Assembly: GCA_001692895.1 (NCBI GenBank)
Contig: KV748193.1
Location: forward strand, 496,001-560,000
DNA length: 64,000 nucleotides
From: Cenococcum geophilum 1.58
Taxonomy: Eukaryota; Ascomycota; Dothideomycetes; Gloniales; Gloniaceae
Direction of reading: 5' to 3'
Of the stretch, positions 1-12,274 are shown piece by piece (position 1 is the first letter of the stretch; each line of letters begins with the position of its first letter). The notes beneath the pieces are model-generated. The model was not told the DNA's origin and did no database searches. It worked only from the letters and a program-made list of their open reading frames with translations. A program made the translations under genes and the position numbers.

Positions 1-25
1 GAGGCTGTAAGCCCAAGGTACTTAT

Positions 26-252
26 TGTTACGGCACTAGCAGAACCTGGCAGAACTACGCACCGGCAAGTTACTACAGATTGCCGCATATTGCGGTCACG
101 TGACGCGAAGATCGTATATAGCTTTGAGCGGTGCTCCCCTTCTTCTCCTTTCCTTTCTTTAGCTTTAGATTCTCGTTTAAAGACAATCCAATTGTACAGG
201 CTTGCGCGACCCTTTTGCTATGCTCATATCTCGATTAACTAAGTCGCTAACA
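26..252 (+). repeat. Gypsy-1 5' LTR
   Basis: 227 bp, TG...CA ends, paired with 11950-12176. It keeps more CA/TG dinucleotides than the internal region. The 5-bp target duplication CTTAT lies at 21-25. Bases 1-25 belong to the older repeat X into which the element inserted. Confidence 0.93.
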
Positions 253-539
253 TTATCTAAAGCTTACTCTACTCTTTCTTCCTAAGAAGGAACTTAAATA
301 TATCTATAAGAATACAGAATAGGACCCTAAGGATATCACCAGGACTATAAGGACAGGACCTAAAAGAAAAGAATAGAACCCTAAGAAAAGGACCTATAAG
401 ATACGCATAGACCAGAACCCCTAAAGAAATTACCCAGAATTACCTAATACCCCTACCACTATGCTATAAACTATAGTAGTAGGTAAAGCAGCTATAGGAC
501 CCTTAAATACTTTAGATAAAGAAATAATTAACGTTTTAA

Positions 540-1510
540 CCCCCTAGGCGGAGCTTGCGGCTGCTAATGCCGAAATTAAACAATTGCGAGAGCTGCTTAA
601 AGCTAGAGATACCCCTATATCTAATAATGAGTTATTATTAGATAACTAAAGACTTACTATAGTCCTTTAGGCCCTATTCTAGCGCCTTAGTAGATTTACT
701 AAGGCCTATATAGCACCGAAGCGGTTAGTAAAGGTCGCGAACCCCCTACTACTTATAGACGGAACTGACCCTATATTTAACAATTAGAAGCTTTAATTAC
801 AGGATAAGCTTAAAGTTAATATAGACCACTTCCCTAACGCCTAAGCTAGAATAGCCTATGTCTTCGGCCGTACTGGCGGAAACGCCTAGATGTATTTACG
901 CCCGCAATACACTAAAGACTTAGCAGACCCCTTTATCTCTAAAGAAATAATAATTAAATACTTGTCTTCTATTTATAAAGACCCTTTTAAAGTATAAAAC
1001 GCCCGCTTAGGCTATAAAAGCCTAAATATAAAAACAATGGAGACCTTTTTGGCCTTTTAAACCCGCTTTCTATACCTAGCTAGACAGGCCTAGATTCCCT
1101 AAAAAGACTTACTGCTAGACCTCTTTAACAAGCTTACCCTAGACCTACAGCGGGCCGTATTACTAGCTTATACTATAATATAGACATTAAAGGAACTTAC
1201 GGACTATTGCCTAGCTATTAACTAAGGCCTCTATTAAATTAAGGCACGCGTTAACCGGCTAAAAACTAAAAACCTTATAAACTAGGCCGTAAGTACTATA
1301 AGTACGGCCTATAGTGCCCTAGTATAATTAGCAACTTCTATAGCTAACCTAGCAGCTAGCCGTATAGCTACCCCTACTACGGGCCTAGTATACACCCGGC
1401 CTATATATAGCGACCCCTATATATAGGCCCTTAGCGATTAAGGAGCTTGCTTCTTATATAGTTAAATAGGCTACCCTATAAGGAACTGCCTAATAAAGGT
1501 AAAGATAAAT
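540..1510 (+). pseudogene. Gypsy-1 gag relic
   Basis: Plus-strand coding relic full of TAG codons at former Gln/Trp positions. It reads as a retrotransposon capsid region (about 760-1300). Near 1449-1490 there is a zinc-knuckle-like CFLYS-x-IGYPIRNC, where the second Cys has become Tyr by the expected G-to-A change. This fits nucleocapsid of Ty3/Gypsy elements. No ATG-initiated frame longer than a few dozen codons survives, so it is non-functional. Confidence 0.75.
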
Positions 1511-1599
1511 AAGGTCCTATTAATTTAGAAGGATAGTGCGGAGCTAGAAAAAGAGGAACCTTAGAGGAAGACTCCTCTCTAGGGTTAAAAGGGATTAAT

Positions 1600-3884
1600 A
1601 TATTATATATTGATTTAGGTTAGCTAGTTAGTAGAAGAAGCTACACTATCCCTTATACTTTATTTCGCAATAGATATTAAGTTTTAACCTCTACTTTAGC
1701 TAACTTAGGAGCAAATACCTTTACCTTAATTAACATAAAGTGCGCTGTAAAACTAGCTGACTTTTTAAATGCACCCCTTAAAGAACTACCTAAACTAATC
1801 CCTATTTGTGGTTATAACGGACAAATAGGGCTACCTATTATAACTATCTTGCGGATCTACCTCCGCGTTAATAGACGAAGGTAGTATAACATCCCCTTTC
1901 TTATTACGGACTTAGGAAGCTATAATATAATCTTAGGAAGAAAATGGCTAGCCTATTTCGGCTTATAGCTTAAAGTATAGAGTAGACGGCTTATCTAGCC
2001 CAAAACTCTACCCCTAACCCCTTTCTTTATAAAAGAAATTAGTATTATAATAGAAAACCTTATATAGCCCTAGATTAATACTATTTACTAGGCTAATACT
2101 ATACGCAGAGACTAGGCCTTTAAGAAGGACGTATAGCTTAACCCGTAACGGATCCGTATACTACGCCGCCTTTAGACTACCTATATCACGCCACCCGCAC
2201 TAAAGACCTAGGAAGTTAGTAGTAACCTAGCTAAGTTCCCTACGGAGAACCCTATAAAGCTATAAAGGAAAGCTAGGGATATTAGACGTTACACTAAACT
2301 AATAGATAGGAAGGACAACTTATAAAAAATGGAATATAAGCTAAAGAAGACTATAAACTCTATACCGCAAACTACGGCCTAATAGACGCTAAAGAAACCT
2401 ATAGACCTCCTACTAGTTAATACCTACTATATTAGCGCTATAGGATTTTACTAAAACCTAGTTTAGCCTAATACTATTATCTTTACAACTAGCCTATATA
2501 AAATTAACCAAATAATTATAAAAAAAAAAAGTAAGCTTAGCGGATAAAAAAGCGGGCTTATAGATAAAGAACTAGTAGAGCAAAAATTGCCTAATTGATA
2601 CCGGAAATTCAAGGACGTATTCTCTAAGGCAGCATCTAATATACTTTTACCCCACCGACCGTATAACTATAAGATTAAGATTAAGTAAGATAAGGGAAGC
2701 ACCCTTAGCTTTAGCCCTCTCTACCTATAGTCTATTGCCAAATTATAGGCTATAAAGTAGTACCTTATTAATAACCTAAATAAGGGCTTTATTGAGCCTA
2801 GCTAAGCCCCTTTTAACTTACCTATTCTCTTTATTAAAAAGCTAAATAGAGGACTGCGCTTCTATATTAACTACTATAAGCTAAATAATATAACCCATAA
2901 GGACCGCTACCTGCTACCCTTACTTAATGAGACTTTTACCTAAATAAGTAGAGCTAAGGTTTTTATAAAGCTTAATATCCGCTAGGCCTTTTACTAAATT
3001 AGAATAAACTCTAGGTCTAAGGATCTTACTATATTCCGGACCCGTTATAAGACATATAAATATAAAATACTTCCTTTTAGACTAACCAATAGACTAGCTA
3101 TATACTAGCGGTATATAAATAATATACTCTTTAACTACCTTAACAACTTCTATACGGCCTATCTAGATAATATTATAATCTACTTAGAGAACAAACTAAA
3201 ATACGAGGAGCACGTCTATAAAGTCCTATAACAGCTCCGCGAAGCTAGCCTCTAGGCTAATATTAAGAAGTTAGAATTCAGTATTAAGCATATAAAGTAC
3301 CTAGGTTTTATTATTAGCACGGATGGAATTAAGACTAACCTAAAGAAAACAACCGTAATTAACTAGTAGACGCCCCTACGGTCCGTAAAGGGGGTATAAT
3401 CGTTTTTAGGTTTCTGTAACTTCTACTAACACTTTATTAAGAACTACAGCAGGATTACCTAGCCTCTTAACCACCTTACTAGAAAAGACTAGCCCTTTTA
3501 CTTTAACGCCATATATATACAGGCCTTTAATAAGCTTAAAAAACGGCTAGTATCGGCCCCCCTACTTGCCCACTTTAACCTAAAACGGTCCTTAATACTA
3601 AAAACTAATGCCTTAAACAGCGCGATAGCTAGTGTTTTTTCCCAAAAGCAACCGGACGGAGAATGGTACCTTATTGTATACTATTTAAAGACTATAATAG
3701 ATACTAAACTAAACTACCACATCTATAATAAAGAAATGCTGGCTATTATCTCTAGCTTTTAGCACTAGCGTATATAGTTAGAGGGGACCCCTAAACATAT
3801 TAAAGTAGTGTTAGATTATAAGGCCCTAGAATACTTTATAATAACTAAGGCCCTTACGGCCTAGTAGGTACGCTAGGCGGATAT
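1600..3884 (+). pseudogene. Gypsy-1 pol relic, part 1 (protease, RT, RNase H)
   Basis: Protease: a relic of the catalytic loop reads NLGANTFTLIN near 1700, and IILGRKWL follows near 1930. Reverse transcriptase lies at about 2620-3330. Its catalytic box is AYLDNIIIYL at about 3160-3190, where Y-x-D-D is expected and the second Asp is mutated to Asn. RNase H follows at about 3560-3880 (for example SVFSQKQPDGEWYLIVYYL). The frame stops abruptly at the Gypsy-2 insertion and resumes at 10056. Most stops are TAG in place of CAG. A RIP-killed polyprotein; family assignment is firm, function is lost. Confidence 0.88.
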
Positions 3885-4087
3885 TATTACGGCTAGCTTC
3901 TCGTGGGAGCGGTCCGATAGATCAAGTAATAATAAGGGGCTATATTATAAATAGACTAAGGTAAGGGCTCGAAGAAAGGGGCGCGGTAGACGACTATATA
4001 CATATTCGGTCGTCGGGGCAACATTAGGGCAACGTTGATCCGTAACCGACGACGCCTTAATGGTAGCTATGTAGACAAACCGTCACA
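3885..4087 (-). repeat. Gypsy-2 3' LTR
   Basis: 203 bp, pairs with 9848-10050. On the minus strand it starts TGTGACGG. The adjacent purine tract fixes the orientation. Confidence 0.92.
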
Positions 4088-4262
4088 TCACCCCCCTTTA
4101 AGCCAGGAGGATCGCCCTCGATCCTTATAGTTAGGCTCTCCTTATCCGTATCGCCCTTCCGTCCTTCTCTACTTTATTATCTTCCTCTAAGGGCTCTAGA
4201 TCTACGTCCTTGTGATATACCTTTAGCTATTATATCAGCTATACGGGTGGTCTAGCATTATA

Positions 4263-7200
4263 GGGTCTCTCGTCGTGGAACGCCTTAATCTTATAGGGGG
4301 CGCCGATAAAGCCGTTTACGTTATACCAGGTATTGTCCGGGTCATGGCCTACCCAGTTAACCTTATACTATAGCCTTCCGTAGTAGGTTCTACTAGTAAG
4401 GATCTTATCAATCTTATACTCCGGCTCGCCATTAATTAGGATTAGCTCCTTTAGCTCCCTATTTTAGCCCAGTAGGGGGTTATCTAGGTCCTTTCGCAGT
4501 CGATTAGCATGGAAGACGTTTAACATCTTCATGTTTAGGGGTAGGTTAATAATATACAAGTGTCCTTTTATACCTAGAATCTTGTAGGACCCTACGAGCT
4601 ATCTATCTAGCTTAATACTTGGTTAGTTAGTAGCCTAGCCCTTCCTAGTAATATATACTCGATCGCCTACTCTAAAGTCTAGTTTGCAACAGTGCCTATT
4701 TGCTTACCTTATCTGCCGCTCTTAGGCCTTAGCTAGGTTATCTCTTGCCTATTTAACTGCGTCCCAAGTCCTACGTGTAAAGACTTAAGCTTCTTATTGT
4801 GTTAGCTTCTTATAAGGCGTTAAGGCTGCTTATATACGTTCCTCCTAGTTAAAGTAGAGCCTCGGCTTAAATCCTAGCTCTAGCTTATATAGTGCGAAGC
4901 CGGTAGATTTATAGGGTAAGATTGCTTATACGAAGTCTATATAGGGGAGGAGCTCTAACTAATTGTCCTGGTAGTAGTTAATAAAGGGCCTTAAGCGTTG
5001 GTCAATATACTAGTTTAGTACTTCTATATTACTATCGGTTTGCGGGTAACTAGATATAGAGAGCTTTTACTTAACGCCGGTTAGTTTATATAGCTCGTCT
5101 ATAAAGGCTGAGATGAATTAGGGTCCTTAATCTAATGTAACTGTCTCTAGAAGGCCGTATACGCGCTAGACGTGTTAGTAGTATAGGTTTACTACGTCAG
5201 CTGCGGTGGCAGTTTTATAGCAGGGTAGTAAAAAGGCTCTCTTGCCTAGTTAATTAACGACCACGAAGACGTTGTTAAAGCCCTTTTTATCCGTTGGGAA
5301 GGACTTAAAATCAAAAGAGATATACTGCCAGCAGCGTTCACTAATTGGTAGGGGGTGTAGTAGGCCTAGGGTTTTATCGCGGGGTATATGGGTCCTCCTA
5401 TAGGTCCTATAGTTTCCTACGTAGGTATTACAGTCTAAGGGTAGTCCTGGCTAATAGTATTGGTCTACTATAAGTTTCCTAGTCTTTATCTTGCCTAGGT
5501 AAGCAGTTACCTAGCAAGAGTATACCTCTGCAATAAGGTAGGTACGAAGGTAATTAGTATTAGGGACTATTAGCTTACTAAAGCGGGTTAGTAGTCCTCC
5601 TTAGAGTTTCCAGCCCTTCTAGTCTTACTCAGCTAGCTAACGTAGCCCTACTAGCAACTCGCTAGTTTAATTAGCCTAGAGGATCTAATTAACCAGCTTA
5701 TACGGTTCCTATTTATAACTTACTGCGACTAGGGGGTCCTTAGAGGTTAACTCTAGTGTAGCAATTATAAGGGCGAGGTTAATCAGGTACATAGTGCGTA
5801 CGGCTATATCCTTCTCTTTTTACGTCTTTAGGTCCTCTTGCTTTCGTAATAGGGTATTAGCCACTATATTTACCGTGCCTGGCCTATATATAATCTGCAT
5901 ATAGAAATCAGCTAGTAGGTCTACCTAGTAGGCTTACCGTAGACTTAGCAGCCTCTTGGTTATAAAGTACTCAAGGGCTTAATAATCTATAATTACTACA
6001 AAGGGTGTACATTAGAGGCCGACAAGGTGACCTCGCCATTTCTATAGGCCTCTTATTACCGCTAGCATCTCTTTATTGTAGATCTTATACCATATCTCCG
6101 CAGGAGACATTGTCTTTAAAAAGAAGGCTACTAGCTTCTAGGTCCCATCGTCTTGCAGCTAGTTCAGCACCCCAGCTACTACTCCGTCACTCGCGTCCGT
6201 CTCTATATAGGTATCTTAGAATAGTAAGTAGTGCTTAATTACACTGCCAGATAGTATAAGGGCCTTAACTCGCTTAAAGGCTTTAAGCTCTTCCTCCCCC
6301 AGCGGGTACTATACTCCCTTCTTTATAAGCTTACTAAGCAGTTATACAACTCGGCCGTAATCCTTTAAGAAGGCCTAGTAGAAGTTATAAAATCCTAGGA
6401 AGGATTATATCCCTTTTACAGAGGTAGGGGGTTCCTAATCCTTAATCGTAGATAGCTTGTTGGTATCCATAGCAACCCTATTAATACCAATAACAAAGCC
6501 TAGGAACTTCGTCTCAGTAACGTTAAACTCGCTCTTCTTAATATCCGCTTATAAGCCTGCCTCTTAAAGCTTCTATAGGACCTTCTTAACATAGACTTTA
6601 TGCTCTAGCGGGTCGTCCGAGTAGATTAGGATGTTATCTATATAGGCTGTATAGAAATCGTCTAGGTAGTTAAAAAGGACGTTATTAATAAATCTCTAGA
6701 AGGACGTAGGGCCGTTACATAGTCCAAAGGGTATAATACGGTACTTATATAATCCGTACCTTATACAAAAGGTAGTTAACTCCTCTACCTTTTCCTTTAG
6801 CTATATACGGTAGAAGGCCTGCCGAACGTCTAGCTTAGTAAAGATCTTAGCTCTTAATAGCCTGGTCAACGTCTCCTTAATTAATGGTAGCGGGCAGCAG
6901 TCCTTCTTGGTAATTATATTAAGCTTTTAAAAGTTAATATAGAATCGCTACCCCCCTTTTAGCTTCTTAGCAAATAGGACCGGAGCTATAAAGGGTGCAT
7001 CGCTTAGTACAATAAACCCCTTCTATAGGTACTCCTGTAGGTAGGCCTTAACTAGCTCTAGCTGTTCTAACGATATATTATACAGCGGGCTAAGGGCTAG
7101 TTCTCTACTACTGCTTTTAAGAACAATATTATAGTCCACCCCCTCACAATACGGTGGTAGCATATCGGAGGTAGCTTTTAAGAAACCGTCAGCGTACTCT

Positions 7201-8100
7201 TAATAGGGCTGTAGTAGCTTTTCGTAGATAAGCCGGCGGAGTTCTTCCTTATCGTTTAGTAGCGTATCTTATCCCTTTCTGTCTTCTATTAGCCGGTTAA
7301 TCTCGTAGAGGCTAGTAGATCTAATTACTACGCCTTTACGCTTCGCTCCGTACAAGAATCTCCTAGCCTTAAGTAACGCGATATCCGCAGCTCTAATATC
7401 CGCGATAGGCGAGGACTACCTTACTCTTAGCTTTAGTAGTAAAGCTGGCTTAAGGTAGAGCTAGTCTTGTATCTTCCTCATCACATCTTAGGTATCAATC
7501 CTCTAGGTATACTTATAGTTATATAGGGCTCGTTTCGGTGTAATTTTGGTAGGAGGCTTCTTCTTTTAAAGCTCTCTAATTGCGGCTGTACATTTAAGAA
7601 TACGTTGGGGCATAGGCACAGGCTCTTGATCTAGCAGTATATCTCTTTAATCTGCATCTTTCTAGTAATCCTTATTAATTGGTGGGGGAAAGAGCTCCTT
7701 TCTTAGTATAATTACATCCTGCCTGCCGTAGTAGTTCCTCTTAGTTGGCCATACTAAGGCCTAGTGTTTGCAGTCAATAAGGGCCCCAGTCTTCTTAAAC
7801 CACCTATAGCCAATAAGAAGATCGTAGCGGCCCGTATTACAGAATAAGAACTATATAGGGGCTCGTCAACCGTCTATAACTAGGTTCGCCTTAAAGAGCT
7901 ATCTAATTATGTCTATCTGCTAATTATTATAGCTAGATACGGCAACTCCTTATCCTTTAATCTTATAGAGCTTTAGTCGCAGTCATTGCTTAATAATTAG
8001 TAGTAGCTTATAGTATATAAAGGCCTCTCCGCCCGCACTAAAGTCGAGCAGGCTTACTATATTAAAAGCCACGCCACCTAGCGCGATCCTATATAGCATT
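4263..8100 (-). pseudogene. Gypsy-2 pol relic (protease, RT, RNase H, integrase, chromodomain)
   Basis: Reading on the minus strand from about 8100 down. RT occupies about 7200-6380, with the active-site relic AYIDNILIYSDD near 6610-6650. RNase H lies at about 6250-5900. Integrase lies at about 5480-4700: ISFDFKSFPTDKKGFNNVF contains the first catalytic Asp, the second lies in a TLD-x-GPQFIS-like segment near 5130, and the Glu in an NTEVLNQ-like segment near 5030. A chromodomain at about 4432-4263 contains VNWVGHDPDNTWYNVNGF, which predicts targeting to modified histones in the live ancestor. In-frame TAGs replace Gln throughout. A dead copy, but the best preserved polyprotein in the window. 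Confidence 0.9.
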
Positions 8101-8249
8101 ATAAGGGCTACGCCTCCTAAGATCTCCTTCAGCTGTACGGGCGCTATATTAATTGCTCCAGTCTACTCTAGGCAGGAGACTTCTCCTAAAGCTGCTTATT
8201 TTCCAATTCCGCCAAGTTAGTAACTATCTTATACTCTTTACTTCGGTCA

Positions 8250-9620
8250 ATTACTTTAGCTTCTATCTTCTTTAGCGCTGTATAATCCTTAGAATAGTAT
8301 TCTTACTTACCATAGTTAAAGCAGGTAACTAGCGCTCTTACGGCTAGTACTAGAGTCAGAGACTGCTAGAAAGGGAGGGGACCCTTAGTCTCTTCAGCGC
8401 CCCTAGTAGATGCTCTCTTTATAGCCTAGGCTGCTCTATAGTCACTTCATTCCTTACCTATCTGCTTTAGACCTTAGGTATACTATTAAGTAGTCTTATA
8501 ATAAGCATAGAAGCTATAGTTTTTGTCTACCACCTTAACTTCTATTTAGACGCATAGGCTGTCGTAAAGCTTATTATAAAGCTCCTCTTTCCATTAATCT
8601 TGTGGCATCCTTAAGATATTTGCTAGCCGTACGAAGTTAGATTAAAAATTGTTAAAGTCTCCTAGGTACGGCATCTTAAGGCCTTTAAGTTCCTGCTAGG
8701 CCTTAATGCGGCGATCTAGGTCCTTAAAGACATTCTCCAGGAACTTAAGTACCTCTTTACTAGTAGGGTTACGTTCTGCGTCACGCTCTACCTCTAGATA
8801 AGGTAAAAGGTGGTTATAAGCTTTGCCTCCTACACGCGTCTTAATATACGCTACTTTTATATCTTCTTCTTGGCCTAGGTTGTCCCGGTAAAACCAGTCT
8901 ACATTAAATTAAAGCTTGTTTCGTATATAGCCGCTCTAGGCCCAATAGGTAGGTTCTTTCCCATCTATAAGCGTAGGTAGGTCTAGGAACTTCGCCGTAC
9001 GTCCTAAGCCCGTAACACTACTCGTCTAAAAGAGTAGTATCCCTTCTTAAATCGTCTATAACGGTGTGCTTTCTCGCTCGCTGTCTTCCCGATCTAAGGC
9101 TTATATAGTAACCTTACGGCCCATCCTTAATATCTTCCAATTGGCCTCGCGGAGCTCGTTAGTCCTATTATTTAGATACTCCTTAAGCTCCGCTATCTTT
9201 GCCTCGGCCTCCTCTTTCGCATTAATAGCCTTATATATATAGTTATTTACAAGACGCCATAGCATAGCGATCTGCTGTTCTAACGCCTTCCTTTATATTC
9301 CCTAGAGCCTCAGCTCCTCCATAAGTTCGGTTATAGGTATCTCGGCTAGGCTTTAGGTAGTCGCGGCTATAAACTCCCTTTTAGTTTCCATCTTAAAGTA
9401 TATAGGGTTCTTATCGTCTTCCAATTGTGCCATAAGACGGTCCTATTTACTCTTTATATCGTCTAAAAGCTCTATCTCGCTATAGTACGGTTAGAGCTCT
9501 GGCGGCTCAAGTGTCGCGTCTATAGGTTCCTCACGACCTGCCAGCGCTGGGTCGGTAGCTATCTCTAGTATACTAGGCCTTAATGCGCTCTTTCTTGCCA
9601 TAGTGTCTCTTTGCTTCCTT
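8250..9620 (-). pseudogene. Gypsy-2 gag relic
   Basis: Minus-strand gag-like region. Around 8560-8720 it reads ELKGLKMPYLGDFNNF and LANILRMPQD-x-WKEELYNKL, typical of capsid regions of Tf/Maggy-like chromoviruses. A zinc-knuckle relic CFNYGK-x-EYYSKDY lies near 8285-8340, where CxxC-x4-H-x4-C is expected and Cys/His are turned into Tyr by RIP. No intact ORF. Confidence 0.8.
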
Positions 9621-9847
9621 AGGTAAGTCCTCTTACTGCTAAGATTATAATTAGGGTGATCCTTTTAATCTAATTGCCGCAGTCTCTTCTTTTAGCTGCT
9701 TAATCTACTGTCGCAATTGCCTGCCTCGAGCAGGGCTTAGAGGGTCGGTTAGTCTATAGTCGTAGTGGTAAAACTGGCTACGCGTTTAACCGTTGGACCT
9801 AGTATTGTGTCGCCTCTATAGGCTAATTAGGGTTGACCTTAGTTTAA

Positions 9848-10050
9848 TATCACGGCTAGCTTCCCGTGGGAGCGGTCCAATAGATTAAGCAATAATAAGG
9901 GGCTATATTATGAATAGACTAAGGTAAGGGCTCGAAGAAAGGGGCGTGGTAGACGACTATGTACATATTCGGTTGTCGGGGCAACATTAGGGCAACGTTA
10001 ATCCGTGACCGACGACGCCTCGATAGTAGCTATATAGACGAACCGTTACA
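9848..10050 (-). repeat. Gypsy-2 5' LTR
   Basis: 203 bp partner of 3885-4087. The minus-strand start TGTAACGG is at 10050, followed outward by the target duplication GATAT. Confidence 0.92.
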
Positions 10051-10055
10051 GATAT

Positions 10056-11730
10056 CCTATCTTAGTTTAACTTCTTAATTATATATAGACTAGGCGCTAT
10101 AAACTATACGGATACTCTTACTAGGCGTAAATAAGACCTAGGTAACTATACGGCTATAAAGATCTTATTATAAACCCAGACACTACTATAACTAGAGCAC
10201 CTTAACCCCTAAATATAGGCAGAACTAAGTATAGACTCCTTAGGCGCCGAGATATATCCTATTAACCCTTTAGGACTTAACTTAATTAATAAATTACTAC
10301 AGACAAACTATACGGCCCCTTCTCTATAGGAGTACTATAAAAAGGTAAAGAACGTTACCAGCCCATAGTCCCTTAAAAATGGATTACTTAAGCATTAGGA
10401 ACAGCTAGTAGTGGTAAAGGAATAGAACTTATGGACTCGGCTTATTGCTAAAGCATATACCTAGGTCTCTACGGCCCACCCTAGAAAGAATAAGACCCGC
10501 AGGATTATTAGCAACCGCTACTACTGGCCTAAAATAGTTATAGATATTAACCGCTATATACAGAACTGCAACAACTACTATAGGTTTATAATCCTACGAG
10601 ATAAGACCCTAGGACTATTAAAACCCCTCCTAATACCTAACCGCCCCTAGTAATATATCTCTATAGACTTTTATAAGCTACCTTTAGACCGTAACAGATA
10701 TAATATAGTTATAATCCTAGTTAACCGCTTTAGCAAGCGCCCGTTTTTAATTCCCTATTATAAGAATATTAATGCTAAAGAGGCAGCCCGACTATATATC
10801 TACTATATCTACTAAATTTACGGACCACTAGACACTATTATATCCAACCGCGGGCCGTAGTTTATATTAGCCTTTTAAAATAAGTTCACCTAGATCCTAG
10901 GCATTAAGCTAAAGCTTTTTATAGTATATTACCCCTAGACAGATGGTTAAACGGAGATTATAAATTAATACTTAGACTAGAGACTCCGGCCTTTCGTTAA
11001 CTACTTCTAAGATAACTGGGCTAAACTATTGCCCTTAATAGACTACGCCTAAGCAACCCTACCCCACAACTCTACCGGATTTACCCCTATTTAACTAGAA
11101 ATGGGTTACCTACCCCGTATAAGCTTTAACTAGGAAAGACTAAAAGGGCCCCAGACTATACGCGAAAAACTATCTTATAAGGAAGCCTAGTAGTACGCTA
11201 AGCGCTTAGAAGAAGCCTGGAAAGTAGCCTATACAAATTTAGAAAAGGCCTAGAAATTAATAGAATAGTAGGCAAATAAGTATAGGCGCGAGCCTAACTT
11301 TACTATAGGCGATATAGTCTAGGTTATAATAAAGAACTAGAAAATAAAACGGCCTAGCTGTAAGCTAGACTATAAGATAGCAGGACCGTATAAGATTCTT
11401 AATAAAGTAGGCAACTTGTATAAGGTTAAGCTCCTAGACTTAATTAAAGTCTACCCTATCTTCTTACCGGATAAGCTACGGAAAGCTATAAATAACCTAC
11501 TACCTAGACAAAAGAATGAACCTCCCCTATTAATTTAAGTTAACAACGATAATAAATAGGAAATTAAAGAAATACTAGCCTATAAACTTATAAAGGGAAC
11601 GTTAAAGTATTATATTAGTTAGAAAGGATATAACCTAGACCCTACTTAGTACCCTATATAGAACTTTATAGGTAGCCCCTATAAGCTTTAGGAGTTTTAT
11701 AGCCGTTACCCTAANAAACCTAGACCGCNA
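10056..11730 (+). pseudogene. Gypsy-1 pol relic, part 2 (integrase, chromodomain)
   Basis: Continuation of the polyprotein broken at 3884. The RNase H-integrase linker reads to about 10330, then an integrase zinc-binding region (ISNRYYWPK, IQNCNNYYRFI; His/Cys partly mutated). The integrase core reads ISIDFYKLPLDRNRYN, then ISNRGPQFILAFQNKF, then TDGQTEIINQYLDQRL, which carry the D, D (here N) and E positions. A GIDIV-like motif and a chromodomain follow at about 11560-11710 (KYYISQKGYNLDPTQYP, with Q written as TAG). Scattered N bases occur at 11715-11800. Dead copy. Confidence 0.9.
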
Positions 11731-11849
11731 AAGTACCTAGATAAGTANATAAAATNCTNGTATAATAANGACGATAAGCTACTANAAGAATATAAGNANA
11801 AAAACGCCCTAGAAATTTCTTAGTTATATAAGGTGTTGAGATATCCAGG

Positions 11850-11872
11850 AACTTTAACCGGCGGTTAAAGTT
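11850..11872. repeat. Conserved 3'-region hairpin A, copy 1
   Basis: Perfect 23-bp palindrome with 11-bp arms (AACTTTAACCG) around one central base, between the chromodomain and the 3' LTR. Related copies lie at 43883-43905 and 55408-55430 in other Gypsy elements. Confidence 0.85.
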
Positions 11873-11949
11873 ATCTAATTAGTTAGATTCTCTTACTAAG
11901 ACTTTTAGCGGCAAAGCCTAAGGGCAGGCTTTTTTAGAGGGGGGGGTAA

Positions 11950-12176
11950 TGTTACGGCACTAGCAGAACCTAGTAGAACTACGCACTGGCAAGTTGCTAT
12001 AGATTGCCGCATATTGCGGTCATGTGACGCGAAGATCGTATATAGCTTCGAGCGGCGCTCCCCTTCTTCTCCTTTCCTTTCTTTAGCTTTAGATTCTCGT
12101 TTAAAGACAATCCAATTGTATAGGCTTGCGCGACCCTTTTGCCGTGCTTATATCTTGATTGACTGAGTCGCTAATA
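11950..12176 (+). repeat. Gypsy-1 3' LTR
   Basis: 227 bp, partner of 26-252. Preceded by a purine tract (about 11935-11948) and followed by the duplication CTTAT. Confidence 0.93.
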
Positions 12177-12181
12177 CTTAT

Positions 12182-12274
12182 AAGGGGTGGCTAAGGCCTA
12201 GCTAAAGGCTAGCCTTAGCAGCCCCTAAGAGCTTCCGGAATATAGCTAAGTAAGGGACCAAAAGTACCCTTATA
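12182..12274. repeat. Repeat X copy 1 (LTR-like), split by Gypsy-1
   Basis: Together with bases 1-25 this forms one copy of a repeat whose second copy is 15345-15464. Both contain the near-palindrome GGCTAGCC...GGCTAGCC and end in CCCTTATA. Right after this copy is a C-rich run (12276-12287) that would be a minus-strand purine tract, so X may be an LTR of a minus-strand non-autonomous element spanning to about 15464. Its left end lies before the window. Confidence 0.5.

Larger units (their letters stand above)
3885..10050 (-). mobile_element. Gypsy-2, chromovirus nested in Gypsy-1
   Basis: Seen: 203-bp LTRs at 3885-4087 and 9848-10050, with the perfect 5-bp duplication GATAT at 3880-3884 and 10051-10055. 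A minus-strand polypurine tract (plus strand 4089-4100, CACCCCCCTTTA) lies beside the left LTR, so that one is the 3' LTR. Gag, protease, RT, RNase H, integrase and chromodomain read right to left. Total 6166 bp. It keeps more CA/TG dinucleotides than Gypsy-1, in line with being the younger insertion. The LTRs differ only by transitions in my reading. Confidence 0.95.
26..12176 (+). mobile_element. Gypsy-1, RIP-mutated Ty3/Gypsy chromovirus (interrupted)
   Basis: Seen: two 227-bp LTRs (26-252, 11950-12176) starting TGTTACGGC and ending CTAACA/CTAATA, flanked by the 5-bp duplication CTTAT (21-25 and 12177-12181). A polypurine tract (about 11935-11948) precedes the 3' LTR. Between the LTRs, gag, protease, RT, RNase H, integrase and a chromodomain can be read in order on the plus strand through many TAG stops. 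Gypsy-2 interrupts the element at 3885-10050. Without that insert it would be about 6 kb, normal for a fungal chromovirus. The two LTRs differ at about 16 positions, all transitions, as expected from RIP. Inferred to be dead. Confidence 0.95.

Noticed and set aside
6005..6238. 77-codon plus-strand ORF
   Set aside because: Antisense to the Gypsy-2 RNase H region; no independent evidence of coding.
540..11720. Alternative genetic code with TAG read as Gln
   Set aside because: TAG-for-Gln holds only inside repeats, comes with CpA/TpG loss, transition-only LTR differences and mutated catalytic residues. The CorA-like gene uses the standard code. RIP explains all of it.
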